NCBI GenBank assembly: GCA_025024175.1
Contig: QCXZ01000137.1
Location: 4,836,001 to 4,900,000 of the forward strand
Reading direction: 5' to 3'
From: Rhyzopertha dominica
Taxonomy: Eukaryota > Arthropoda > Insecta > Coleoptera > Bostrichidae
Length of the DNA stretch: 64,000 bases
Below, piece after piece: positions 11,361 to 22,645 of this stretch; the stretch's first letter is position 1; every line of letters begins with the position of its first letter. A model generated the notes under the pieces. It saw only the letters and a program-made list of their open reading frames with translations. It was not told the DNA's origin and ran no database searches. Both the position numbers and the translations under genes were made by a program.

Positions 11361-11487
11361 ATGTGTGACACGACGAACGCCTCTACGCAGAGTATAGCGG
11401 ACTACCTGGCTCAGCTGTTAAAAGATAGGAAACAACTAGCGGCCTTCCCGAATGTTTTTCTGCATGTCGAACGTCTGCTGGAAGAAG
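11361..11487 (+). CDS. how: held out wings / quaking, first coding exon (QUA1 segment)
   Basis: 42 codons plus one base (phase-1 exon end). After a short leader (MCDTTNASTQ) the sequence SIADYLAQLLKDRKQLAAFP and NVFLHVERLLEE matches the QUA1 dimerisation helix of insect How and vertebrate Quaking almost residue for residue. The exon ends GAAGAAG|GTAAGC; the equivalent exon in relatives also ends after the LLDEE region, and the next residue here would be Glu or Asp completed by the following exon. How binds mRNA (ACUAAY-type sites) through a KH-STAR domain and controls splicing, stability and translation in muscle, glia and tendon cells. The KH, QUA2 and tail exons are not in the window, so the entry is partial. 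Confidence in the family is very high. Confidence 0.95.
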
Positions 11488-12290
11488 GTAAGCACCAAGA
11501 AACGTGTTGAGTGCTCGTTCGCGACCGGTGTTGATACTAGTCGACGGCAGAACGTCGATTTACCGAGCAATAACAAAAATAGAGCTGATAAAGATAACAT
11601 GTGATGCCTACCGTATGACGTATCAGAGCGAGTGACCTGTGTACACGGAGTCTGTCACATTTCTTAATAAACGGCGATCTTTTCCGCGTTTCAGACTGGT
11701 CGAATATGCCCAAACTAGACGACATTCTTGAACGCATTATCTTATCAAGTGGGTTATGATAATTAGCCAAGTTGTAGTGGCATAGGTCGTTATTTTGCCC
11801 ATTTTTTGCCGATATCTGATAACGCCGATTCTTGGAACGCAGAGGCGTGGCCTTTACGCTTAGTGCTTCGGTATGTAGGTAACTCTCGGAGCCGGTTGGG
11901 AATAAATTATTATTGCCCACGATCTCGGCTGCAGGTATGTCCACGTTCGGTGCTGTTTGGACATCCCGGACCGTCACCCGATTAAATGTGCGGTGTTTTT
12001 GTTCAATTTGTACGAATTACACAGTCGTTTAAGCCTTAACTCTACGAATAATGTGGAGCTAATGGGCGTAAGTTAATGTCCCGTAGAAAATCAAAGGTCT
12101 AGGAATGCCATTAACAAAAAAAAGCGACTTGTTCGAAGTCCATTGCGCCACTGTTTTGAACGAAGCCAATGCAAGAATTTCGATGCCAATACGCGTAAAA
12201 ATGAAAACTCATTCTTTGTACATGGTTTTTGAGGTATATAAGGTGGGTATCTAATTGAAGAATGGATTTTGTAATCCTCCAATGATCACT
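11488..12290 (+). promoter_or_regulatory. GC-richer promoter-proximal intron segment
   Basis: The first 800 bases of the intron remain GC-richer than the surroundings and carry no transposon similarity. Motifs seen include ATGACGTATCAG (CRE-like) near 11616 and an AGATAAC GATA-type site near 11590. A regulatory role is an inference from position and composition. Confidence 0.3.
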
Positions 12291-12299
12291 ACACTTTAT

Positions 12300-13000
12300 A
12301 TGTAAAATGATCAGTTATCTATTACTCTTAGGCATTAAAAATAAACGAATACGTCTTTAGACGTCTTCATGTCTTTATTAAATCTCATATAATTTTTATG
12401 AAATCATACATGAAAATTTATGCTAAAGTTCGAACAGTTACTAATATCGATTTCCAATGCAGTAACAGTGTTAATAATATCTGTCTTTTATGATTGTGAC
12501 ATTATCAGGTGCTTCCACCATTTTATCAGTCTCAGGTTTGCTAAATATAATTGATTTTTTAGGCTCCTTCTGGATTTTTTTATCATTGAGTATTTCTACC
12601 GTATGCTATAAGCCAATTCTCAGTAGATTTATTAACTTACTTACTTTTCACTCAAATACAAATCACAATGTTTTAAATAAATCAACTCTTTTCAGCACTA
12701 TCAAATTATTTGACAATTGGTTGGATTTTTTTTATACGTATGTATGTATTTATGCCCACCCTACTTGTTAATCATTTTTTGTTTAAGTATTTTGACAAAC
12801 ATTATTAAAAATTGAAAATTACAGACTTGAAAGCATTGTTGTACTCGGTACATAAATAACTATTGTCTAATAGTTTGATAACAGTTCATTACACAAGCAT
12901 ATGCACTTATGGATGACCATTTATTGTGAACCTTGTACAATGGATGATGAAGCCCAAGTTTTATACCACTCTGTGGTGTAAAAATGCCTATGTACTATAA
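12300..13000. other. AT-rich intron, nothing recognised
   Basis: A 93-codon frame at 12490-12771 (+) has an open reading on the opposite strand too (a lysine-rich stretch), but neither resembles a known protein. Confidence 0.35.
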
Positions 13001-13062
13001 AATTATTACGTTTTCGAAAAAAACCGGTGGCATTTTTTCGAAACACTGATAAGAATTTCAAA

Positions 13063-13290
13063 CTTTCGATTACTTTTGTAATCTTTGTCAAAGAGAATCT
13101 AAAAAAACGAGCAATTAAACAAATTAGCAAAGAAGACGCCATAGAAAAAATGTGCCANCCTGAATAATCCCTTGTAATAATATTTACTCCGTGTATGACT
13201 TTTGTTTTGTCAAAATTAGTCTTGTATTTAGTTAGATACGAATGTTCAGCTACGGAAGATTTATCTAGGTATTTGTTGCAACCTCGTAGC
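13063..13290 (-). pseudogene. Penelope-like element C-terminus with 3' hairpin motif
   Basis: Minus-strand translation reads NKYLDKSSVAEHSYLTKYKT, NFDKTKVIHGVNIITRDYS. This is the end of the GIY-YIG region of Penelope-like elements (typical pattern SAVAEH...INFD.TKV). About 60 bases further comes CTTTGACAAAG, the hairpin GATTACAAAAGTAATC and GAAAG, on the plus strand at 13063-13095. The same arrangement occurs at 46.85 kb. An n lies at 13158. Only this end of the element is present. Confidence 0.65.
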
Positions 13291-13299
13291 ACATATTTG

Positions 13300-15850
13300 T
13301 TTTATCAAACGAGTCACTAATTTTCTTTTGATCCGAACTATCTTAACATTTGCCGTCGGAAAAAACATCTTCACTTTGTAAATGTTTGGCATCATTACTT
13401 TATAAATTTTCAAACTCCATCGTGAATTTTATATAGTGATTTCGACTATACAGATGATTTAGAAACCTCCCTCACTATAGCATTCCAAGTATACCTAATC
13501 TACATTTTCATACCAACGTAGAACTGTTAATCGCTACATATGTTTTAAGTAAACTGGTCACTATATTACTTAAAGGCAAACTATTGCTGAACTCGATTTT
13601 TGTTTGTAAAAGTTACCGTTTAATAAGAAAAAAAAGATAGATTTTAAACAGTACTCAATGAATTTTAATTTTGATAGTACCAATAGTTTTAGCTATGAAT
13701 GCTTTTGTAAATAATGAAAAACTACGTGAAAACCAAGTAAAATACCAGTTACCAGTTATACGCATTTGTCTCATAACATCAACGGCATGTGAAGAATTTT
13801 TGATGGAACTTTGGGTTTTTCCTACATAAATCTTCCTAATTTGTAACAAGAATTTCATAATGATTTGAAATTTTAGTAATTGTTCAATAAAACGATTTTG
13901 CTAATATATCGTGTAAAGCATTTTTATGAGACGATATTTGTTATTGATTTGGTTAATTCTTAGAGCGTGGCCTTTTGATATTGAAAGGTTTTTGGTCTTT
14001 GGCTTCTATTTAGAGATTAACATATCATTGATGTTTGTAATGTTTTTCTATTAGTTTTACTAATTAGAAGTAGCATTTGAGCCAAAGTTTTTGACATATA
14101 AATAACATTGTTGAAGTAATCATCTCTGTTTACTATTACTATGGAATTATACTTACCGAATTGCAATTTTTACTCTCAAGATTTACAGAAATCTTCGTGA
14201 TAAATATGCACATTGTCACTAATTATGTCATTTAACGAAACATGTTTTTGTTCAGCGTGCTTTAAACTTTGTTTTTTTATGTTGCTGCAGTTGATGTATC
14301 TAATTTAATTATATGACGCGTAATATAGTACTTTTTTCACGAATTATTCTTCATAACGACTAAAGCTGCTTGGCGATTACTGATTTTATAAAAGTTATCC
14401 AGATTTGAACCTTACGGTACCCCTTGCAAGACGATATATAATTGATAAGGTCATATTACTTACATAATACTAACTTTTTCTTCGCATTATAGATAGTCAA
14501 CATATACTGGTGCACATATGTAGATATAACTTTTATTACCTACCACTGTTTATAGAAGTCCCTAAATGCTAAATTCAGTAATATCTTGCATAGAGTAAAC
14601 TCTCTAATAAACGTAGCTAAAGAAATGGTGAATGATTTTGGCTTTGTTCCATTTTATTTTAAAGCAACACTGAATTGTGAGTGGTGTTGCTTTTTGCGTT
14701 AATTCCTACGGTAAATGTCGTATTTGGCTTTGTTTTGAATTAACTTTTTGTTTGTGTGGTAATTCGCCAAGAAAGTACAATGCAAGGAGACAGGAAATAC
14801 TGGTGCTATTGCTCTGTTAGAAAAATATGCAAATTGGGAGAAAGTAGCGTTTTTGACGTTCTCGGAGCCTTATTTATGAGCATTTGTTTAGATCTAGGTT
14901 GATATGGCAACTTGAAATGAATTAGGATACATGCAAAAATAGTCACATGCATCAATAACTTTTAATTTGGACTACAAAAATTTGATAATGAACCTGTATA
15001 AATTATTCAATGCTTCCAATATGTTAGTGAACGTCCTATTCAAATTAAATACCGATTATAACAGTATGAACCAATTTTTATATTCTTCATGCATCGTTTT
15101 AGATGCTATAAATCAGTGTGTGTTTTCACATTACATCTATCTTGCGGAAACTTTGATAGTTCGATAAATGATCCATTAAACCCATAAAACATCAAATCAT
15201 TTGTAAAATGGAATTGTTTTGGAAGCAAGCATCAATATTTTCGTTAAAAATGCGGCATCAAACATTTCAGGGCTGTTTTATAGGTTCTTTGACCGCCCCT
15301 GTGCTATTTCGTAAACACATGTTGCGCAACGATCATATTATACCTACGTGGAGTCCGCGTCTGACAACCCCTTGGGCCGATTCTGTACCACACGCCAAGA
15401 ACTCGTGGGAAGGCTCGTATCCGGTGGAATTTCATGGTCGTTCCACGTTTCCCTCAGCCCGGTTGGTTACTGAACTGAAAAATCTTGAGAACTTTTGCTT
15501 TCAATTGTAAGAGCTGTCTTTACGCGTTTCTGGTTGTTCACGATGATGTTTTGACACTTTTGCTGCGTGGTTATGTTAAAAATAATGTGTTTTATTGGTT
15601 GGAGTTATGTTTCTTGAATAGGAAACGCTCTAAATGCATTTAACACGTTAGATTCATGCAAATTTCTTGAATGTTAAGTAAAACTTCAGAAAGTGTATTT
15701 TCGTATATGTATAATAGCTTAAACAAAAAAAAGATCAAAAAAGAATATCCAGCGGTTCAAAACTTCCTGATTTTAAACGAGACACGCCTTATTCTTTACT
15801 GGCTTGCTGGGTTTATTTGCATGAACTTTTTCTGATTACTTGCTCCAGTA
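13300..15850. other. AT-rich intron, nothing recognised
   Basis: Contains a moderately GC-rich 100-codon frame at 15208-15510 (+) with no resemblance to any family I know and no splice signals that would make it convincing. Confidence 0.35.
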
Positions 15851-15905
15851 ACACATTAAATTCGGTTGTTTATAAGCCTTCCCCACTACTACTTTTGAAC
15901 TTCAG

Positions 15906-15999
15906 TTTGGTGTACCGCATGGATAGATGTTTGGCTCTATTTTGTTACTAATATTTATAAGTGATTTGTCTCTCTATTTAACCGACGCAAATTGTTAAG
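15906..15999 (+). pseudogene. Non-LTR reverse transcriptase scrap
   Basis: In one frame FGVPHG, a stop, then MFGSILLLIFISDLSLYL. This matches RT motif GVPQGSILGPILFLIFINDL around the B block of non-LTR elements. Only about 30 codons are readable; the upstream 50 bases may belong to it. Confidence 0.55.
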
Positions 16000-18244
16000 A
16001 AATTAAATGATTGGGGTATTATAAACAAACACAAGTATGTGAATTACAATTAGGCAGTTAACTTCCTATGACTCGAACTTTTACAATGCTGGTCTCTGGA
16101 GGACGTTTTTCTAATAGATTATTTGCATAGGGCTCTGAAATTTGCTGTATATGACAACAAATTTGTACAACATAACATATTTCATTTACCACCTCTTCAA
16201 GGACACAAAGCAGAGTTTTTTTCAGGGAATATCTAGAAATGAATCTTTGTTTTTTTTCTACAAATGCAATACAAACACATAACAATTTAATTGATAAAAT
16301 TTCCTCCAAAATGAAATTATTTTCAACTTAAAATGGTTATTGGCCGTTCTGGGCTACATATTTAATTTATTTAAGCTATACTTGCCTGTAATTTAATACA
16401 GTTATCTAAAATTTTCGAACAAAAAACAGTTGGGCATAAGAAAAAAATAAAAGAACCTTTAAGCAAGCATTTAAAAGAAGCAGTAGATAAATGTCATGAC
16501 CACCAGTCAAAAGTGCAACATACATGTATAAATTTTATTATTATTAGTCTATTTATCTGTTTTTTTCCTACATTTACTGATCATTGTGAAATGCTTTGTA
16601 ATCGTTTTAATACCAAAATCAGTTATGTAATCTGTGTAATCTGTAATAGGATTCACAAATCTATGTAATATGTAACACCTTGGGTGTTATAGGTATCCTG
16701 TTTTAACACATCTGACAATTTTTGAGATTATCGTGAATTTCAAATAGCTATTATTGCATCAAGTTTTAAATTTATTATCTGCAAGCATTAAGCAAATATG
16801 ATTTGGACAATTTAATATTAGAAGCCAACATACTTTCAGCTCAATGAGTGCAGGACATTGACAGATTGCTTGTTTTGATTTCCGAATACGAATGTTGGCA
16901 ATACTGACCTTTCTGATGGCATAGCTTATCTGCATTGCCAAATAATACTCTTGCTTGAACATTTTTATAAATACCCATCCAAAATATGTGTTGACAATGG
17001 CGAATATATTCCCTTTGCTCGAGTCATGTTAAACTACGGTTGTTTGTTGTCGACTAGTTTGAAGGACTCTTTATCGGAACTTCTTATTGCTGGATCTTCC
17101 TCACTTCACTGACAAGGAAATATTAATTAATTCTTACGTAATATATGATGCTCAACTTCATAAAATCGTCACCTATATGTATGTGTACGCTACTAAATCC
17201 ATTAATAACAATTCTGATAAAACTTATAGATTTGAATCATCATTTACAAAAAAGGCGCATGTGATAATTTGTGCTTCTTTCAAAAAATGCGGGTGATAAC
17301 TGATCGTCAAACAATCATTCCTAACAAAACAGGTAATTAAAAATCCCCATTATACATAGCTATTGCCGTAGGCAATCCTCTTTATCTGAAGCTGCCATAA
17401 ATATTAAGACGGCATGTTTACTTCGAAGTCTGATTGAATCGATCCAATTACATCGCGTTAATTATCATATCGTCACCGGGTACGATTCGGTTTCTATAAT
17501 GATACACATCGATAATTAGCGTCTTTTTCTACCGGACAAATCCGGTGGTCCGCTTAACAATGGACGGAGATTAGCGGACCTTAAAATATCGCTTAATGAA
17601 CCAACCGTATCTGGAGAGGCGACGCTAAAAAGTTGAACTTGATATTACTATAACAATATTCGGGTTCCATGAAACCGAGGAAAATTGGGCGATTCGAAGT
17701 GACATACTTTTCGCCCGTGGGATAGTTTGTGGTGATCCTAAACGCATGCTGATGGATTGAAATTTATGTATCCAATCGAGGCCTGGAACGTGCGTTACAA
17801 TGATTTTTAAATGACTTAATCCTAATTACAATAAAAAATAGGTGCGGTTCCGTTCCAACGGATTGATTTTAATAAGATTGCGCAACGGCGTTGTTGCAAG
17901 TTCGTGACCATACAAAAACGACAATTTTTATTTGCATTGCTAGTAAAAACGTCGACAGCATGGCGAAAGAAAGGTTTAGAGCTGGACAAATGGTTTGTTT
18001 TTTCTTTTCGATTCGTACGTTCCACGCTAAAAAATCCTGGTTACAAAATGTACCATTTGATTGTGTTATTCATTACCAAGTTACATTATGTTAGATGTCA
18101 AAACAACAAAATGGCTTCAGTGATATGGTTTGATATTAGCTTCATCTGAAGTCATGGCAATCTATATGTGAAATCTGGTTTTAGTATATAACGCATCTAA
18201 CCACAACTTGAATTAAAGAATCATTTGAAGTGCCAGAAAAAATA
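16000..18244. other. Intron without recognisable gene; GC-richer patch at 17340-17800
   Basis: The patch has no transposon or protein similarity that I can see. It may be ordinary non-coding DNA or a regulatory element. Confidence 0.35.
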
Positions 18245-19412
18245 AGGCTTGTCTCCTTTAAAATCGGAAATTTTGACCCGCTAGATATTCCTTTTTGATT
18301 TTTTTTTGCCCTAGCTATTACACATATAGGAAAAGACACTTTCTGAAGTTTTATTTAACGTAATGTATTAGTTACATTTTAGCTTAAACCCCATTCCTTT
18401 CTGAGGGTTTTTGGAATGTTCTTTATTAAATTTTTGACAGTTTTATCAGCAATCTTGCCCTCATTCATTTAAAAACAATATCTTCTGCACTAGAGGCTGC
18501 TTCTTCAGTTTTCAATTGGCCGACACTGTGGCACATTAAGTGGATTTACTTCTTTTTCTACAAAATTTATTTGTTTTTCCATTAATAAATTTTTTACATT
18601 CTTTGCATAAAGAGCATAGGCTAAATCTGGCCAAAATAATGTGGGCCCTTTGTGCGTCCTTAGAAAAGGAGGCAGGCGTTTTTTCAAACATTATTTGATG
18701 TAAATTTCGGCATTAATTGTTCCTGTGATAACAAAGCACTGAATACTTTTCCCAAATTTTTCTACGCTGATAGTTGTTTCAGACTTGGGAAGAATTTCTC
18801 CTCTAGAAGCAGTATAATACTGTGAACCTGGTAGATTCGCAAAATCTGCTTTAAGGTATGTTTCGTCATCCAAAACCAAGCAAGGACGCGTTTCCCCAAT
18901 AAAATGTATAGCTTTCAGGCTCAGGTCAAAAAAAATTCCTGCTTTTCTGTAACTTTTTGCACTTTTTATTCGTTTTCAAACCAGCACAATTTTTCCCTTT
19001 CTAGAATGCTTTTAGTTGTACCATATTTTTTGGCAATGAATTTGATGGACATGCTGCGATTTTTCGTACAATTGTTCTAACTGCAAATCATGTTCGCCAG
19101 ATTAATATGCTTTGAGTCTTGAAATAACGATTTAGTACATCATCTACCGTGGATCGTGGGATTTTCAATTCTTTTGCAGTGAAGTGCCTAGGACCCTGTG
19201 GATTTTCTAGCCATTGTCGACAACCTTTCGTCGATGCTCTTCTTCATACATTTTTTTTTGTAATCAAAATGTTATGTACAAATATATAACTTCTACTTCA
19301 CTAGATTTTTAAACTTACGTATTAACCAGCGCAAAATGACAATGACAAATATTTGACGTTTCTAAAAAGTCACAGCCATCTAAAATTTCCGAACTTTATT
19401 CGAGACAGTCCT
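18245..19412 (-). mobile_element. IS630/Tc-like DNA transposon, copy F1
   Basis: 1.17 kb with TA on both sides. The left end reads AGGCTTGTCTCCTTTAAAAT and the reverse complement of the right end AGGACTGTCTCGAATAAAGT; both continue into CGGAAATTTT. It carries one degraded transposase on the minus strand. Confidence 0.8.
18505..19260 (-). pseudogene. Tc-like transposase pseudogene (F1)
   Basis: The minus strand shows a DDE-type catalytic core: LDDETYLKADFANLPGSQYY (first Asp), FVITGTINAEIYIK, then after one stop KRLPPFLRTHKGPTLFWPDLA (second Asp) and NPLNVPQCRPIEN (final Glu), stopped right after the Glu where the family normally continues with YWA. The N-terminal half is readable only in pieces (for example SIKFIAKKYGTTKSI) with several frameshifts. 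A second, more divergent copy of the same group lies at 48.1-48.6 kb. Confidence 0.85.
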
Positions 19413-19414
19413 TA

Positions 19415-20019
19415 CTAGAGCATATGTTTCTAACGATGCAGCAAGCCTTCCGGAAATAATATGGCGGCTTTTCATCGTCCTTCACTAGTAGGCGCATATT
19501 CGTCACTTTGTTTTTGTTCTCGTTGATGAAATCCAACAAAACAGCGCAAGTATACGATGCTTAGTACTCCAAATGTCTAGATTGTAGAAACGCAAAATTG
19601 AAATAACTAGATTGAAACGTAGTTATCATGTTAGATAATATCGTTCTGTCCAAATCAAAATAGTTTTTGTGGACCGAATTAGCTCATACTTTTTGGCATT
19701 AGGATTTAAATCAAAAGAAGCACCTATTTAAATTGCTGTTTAATCAATTTATTACTGCCTTAGGTATGAAAAAATGTAGGACATTCAGTGGAGTTACAAC
19801 ATTGTTAAGTTATTTCATTAAAAGCTGCTCTACGGCTGAACTCCTGTAGGAAGCTTATGCAAGGATAAAGTGTTGAATTAACCCTTGCCGTAAATTTACT
19901 TCTGTCTACTCGTTATGGGTTTTCCTTTTTGAACTTATTTTGTATACTCAAGTTATATAATTATTTGATTGATTGCACCAAAGTACGATAGACATATCTA
20001 ACACTCTACGATGTACCAC
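19415..20019. other. Intron without recognisable gene
   Basis: Nothing supported. Confidence 0.35.
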
Positions 20020-20150
20020 CGAGTTGGCTACAATTATGCTGGTTTGGAGGGGTGACACGCTTGTTGTTAGTGGGCTTCCGCGTAGCTAAATGGAATGAGG
20101 AGGTTTTCAGGGTACACCTAACTAGTGGATGCTTTCCGTAGATGCTCCTC
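20020..20150 (-). repeat. Detached 3'-end segment of a non-LTR element
   Basis: Matches 23570-23725 closely, including GGAGGGGTGA.ACGCTTGTTG, AGTGGGCT and GTTTTCAGGGT. That second copy lies just downstream (minus strand) of an RT pseudogene, so this is probably a solo tail of the same family. Confidence 0.7.
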
Positions 20151-20189
20151 TGTTTGAATGTGGCTTAATTCTTTTTATTTATTATAATA

Positions 20190-21490
20190 CAGGATGTTTC
20201 ACGAACGATAATGACCCTGACGAAATTAAAAATGCAAAATACATTTGCAGAGGTAACATTGATAATTGTTCATCGTCTTAAAAAATATAAGACGTAGAGA
20301 GCTGTATAAATTCGTAAATTTTGAAATAAACTTCAATCATTGGCTTTAAGTAAATTGGGTATTATAAAACAAATTTTATTTTTGAAAAAAGTTTATTCAA
20401 TAACATTAATGTAATAAATGCTCAAAATGTCGCCCTCCGCTGTTTTCACAATCTTGAATTCGTGCCCAAAACGATCTTTTAACATGCATTAACATTTCTG
20501 GAGTGATAGATCTACATGCATCACGTATTTTATTTTCTAAATGTTCTACACTTTCAATTGGTGTTTGGTATACTTGCTCTTTTACCATTCCCCATAGAAA
20601 AAAATCCAAAGGAGTAAGGTCCGGGCTTCTCGGTGGCCAAGGATTAATCGAACCTCTTCCTATCCATCGGTTAGGCGAGACCAAATCAAGATGATTTCGC
20701 ACTATTCTATGATAATGCGCAGGTACCCCATCTTGTTGGAAGCATAGATCTAGTCTTACTTGTAAATTTACATTTTGGAGGCCCAATAATTTGATTCCCC
20801 AATATTCCGCATCAGACATTCGTCGAGTAGATAGTTTGAAAATGTCCTTCTCGAATCCAACGTGGATTTTCTTGCGCATAATAATGCATGTTATGTTTGT
20901 TAATTCCACCATTATTAGAAAATCTTGCTTCATCTGAGAAACAAATGTTGTCATAAAATCTCAATTTCAACTTTTGGTGTTTACGATAATCTGTCTCCTT
21001 TAAGGCCTGAACCAATTGCAAGTGATGCGGATGAAATTGATTGCCTTTAATTATTCGGTGTACTGAGACTACCCTTTGACTAATATGAGGATTTTCGTCA
21101 ATCATTTCCAATACTCTAATTTCATTGTCAGGGCCCGTTGCTGTTCTTTCTCTTGACTTTTTCAGTGGTGGCCAGTTTGTCCTTAAAGTTGATTCAAGTC
21201 TCTTGAAAATTGTAGCGACAGGAGATCTTCTATTTGGAAAACGTTGTCTTTATAAACGGGCAGAAGCAGAAGCATTTTTCTTGCATTCACCATAAATCAA
21301 AATCATATCTGTTTTTTTCATCATTTCAATACATTTTGACTTTTAATAAATACAGTGACAGGAACCATAGCGCATAGCCGTGATGGATTATCANTTTATT
21401 TTGAANATAATACCATTATGTAAACTAACCACATTGACTATGAGAATGTATGTTGGGTTGCTTTTAATTTCGTCAGGGTCATTATACATA
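20190..21490 (-). mobile_element. DD41D mariner-like element, copy E3
   Basis: The left end reads CAGGATGTTTCACGAACGAT then AATGACCCTGACGAAATTAA. The right end has the mirror AATTTCGTCAGGGTCATTAT, but its outermost bases are decayed. A TA precedes the left end. The family is also present at 62712-64000, and its termini recur alone at 29115 and 53632. Ambiguous n bases lie near 21394 and 21406. Confidence 0.8.
20406..21324 (-). pseudogene. DD41D mariner-like transposase pseudogene (E3)
   Basis: Begins MMKKTDMILIYGECKKNASA on the minus strand and is stopped in AR*RQRFPNRR. The first catalytic Asp is in NICFSDEARFSNNGG. A TGA replaces Trp in STNV*CGILGNQI, after which a frameshift leads to CFQQDGVPAHYHRIV (second Asp) and RSPDLTPLDFFLWG (third Asp), with exactly 41 residues between the last two Asp. 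It ends GGRHFEHLLH at the stop at 20406. Compared with E4, the segment SRATGISLS before SVHRII is missing. About 306 codons in total, near full length. Confidence 0.9.
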
Positions 21491-21509
21491 AGTTTCTATT
21501 CTTTTTGTG

Positions 21510-21740
21510 ACGGTTCTTTCCTGCAGAAAGTCTGTTGTCCGTCTTTGCTTGTTTCTTTCACAGCTTTGTCCAACATTTGTATATTCCTTTCTGCGACTTA
21601 CAGGCTTGTTCTGTTTCTGATGCTGCACTTTTGACTCGTTATGTGTATATATTCTTTGTCATTGCTNTGTATATCTTCTTCTATTTTGTATACGCTACCT
21701 GCCCTTTGGCTAACGGTGTCTCTTGTACTGTGTTGTGATT
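21510..21740 (-). pseudogene. Internally deleted non-LTR fragment
   Basis: Two blocks match the RT pseudogene at 23.98-24.34 kb: TCTGTTGTCCGTCTTTG..., and GTATACGCTACCTGCC. The sequence between them is deleted. It is therefore a second small relic of that family. Confidence 0.6.
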
Positions 21741-21829
21741 ATTATGAACTCACAAACTTTACCATTCAGTGTGGTATCACACTCTTTTTTTTTTTAACAT
21801 GAATGAACACCACAAACCCCGGTCCCGGT

Positions 21830-22170
21830 TGATTTACACCGATTGGCGCAATAAATCCGTTATCTCCCTTATCGCTGGCAAAACACGTCGGCCAGGCAAA
21901 TCCAATAACGTGGGAGGTTTCGAGATAACAAAGGAGGGAACGCGTAACTGTTCAACAGGTAGGTTTAGGGCCGCCGGCCAGGGCAGGGTGACTAACCTGT
22001 TCGGTGGGTCTTCGGAAAGGTCGTAGCTGCGCTACAGGTGTAGCGTGATATCTCGCAGGTCGGCACGAACTAGGGGAACCTGGCATTGTGTTTAGATCGA
22101 GTCTGGGAACGCGGTTGTGGGCGTTATTAAACCCTTATTTTGGTGATGACGTGGTTTGCGTGTAAAAATT
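21830..22170. other. GC-rich island in the intron
   Basis: Clearly GC-richer than its surroundings, with CpG-containing tracts. An open frame (21769-22026 +) ends inside it, but the peptide is not recognisable. TTCAACAG|GTAGGT near 21954 resembles a splice donor, so an alternative how 5' exon is possible but unproven. Confidence 0.3.
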
Positions 22171-22214
22171 AAAGATTGTCTTGAGAAACGAATACGTGGT
22201 GCTGTTCAAATGTC

Positions 22215-22637
22215 CAGGGCTAGGCAAAGTATCGATACTTTTGCCGATATCGAGTATCCATATCACCTTGTCGTATCAAGTATCGAAAGTACCCAAGAGT
22301 ATCAAAGTATCGAAATTATTTACAATTAAAAGTATTTAAAAGTATCAAACGTACGAAAAAGAAGCTGAAGTATCAAATTTATTGAAAATGTCGAAGTATT
22401 GAAATAATTTAACATATGAGAAGCATCCAGAATATTGGCAGCATCAAAGGTATTGAAGGTATGCATAATTTAAGGCAGAGGATTCGAAATTATTGCAATA
22501 TTCAATAATTTAACCATTGATTTATAGTGTACATGCTGAAACATCTTCGACAGTTACTTTTGATACATTTGATATTTTCAATACTTAGATACTTTTGAGT
22601 AGTATCGATACCTGTCTAATGATATCGCCCAGCCCTA
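22215..22637. mobile_element. hAT-type miniature element (MITE) with 8-bp target duplication
   Basis: 423 bp flanked by CAAATGTC at 22207-22214 and again at 22638-22645. The left end is CAGGGCTAGGC, the right end mirrors as TAGGGCTGGGC, and both arms carry AGTATCGATAC just inside. The interior has many AGTATC-type short repeats and no coding capacity. The 8-bp duplication and the CAGGGCTGGGC end are hAT features. Confidence 0.92.
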
Positions 22638-22645
22638 CAAATGTC

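Noticed and set aside
21380..21738. Two overlapping plus-strand frames with Phe/Leu-rich peptides
   Set aside because: They overlap the E3 right end and the complement of an RT relic, with ambiguous bases inside.
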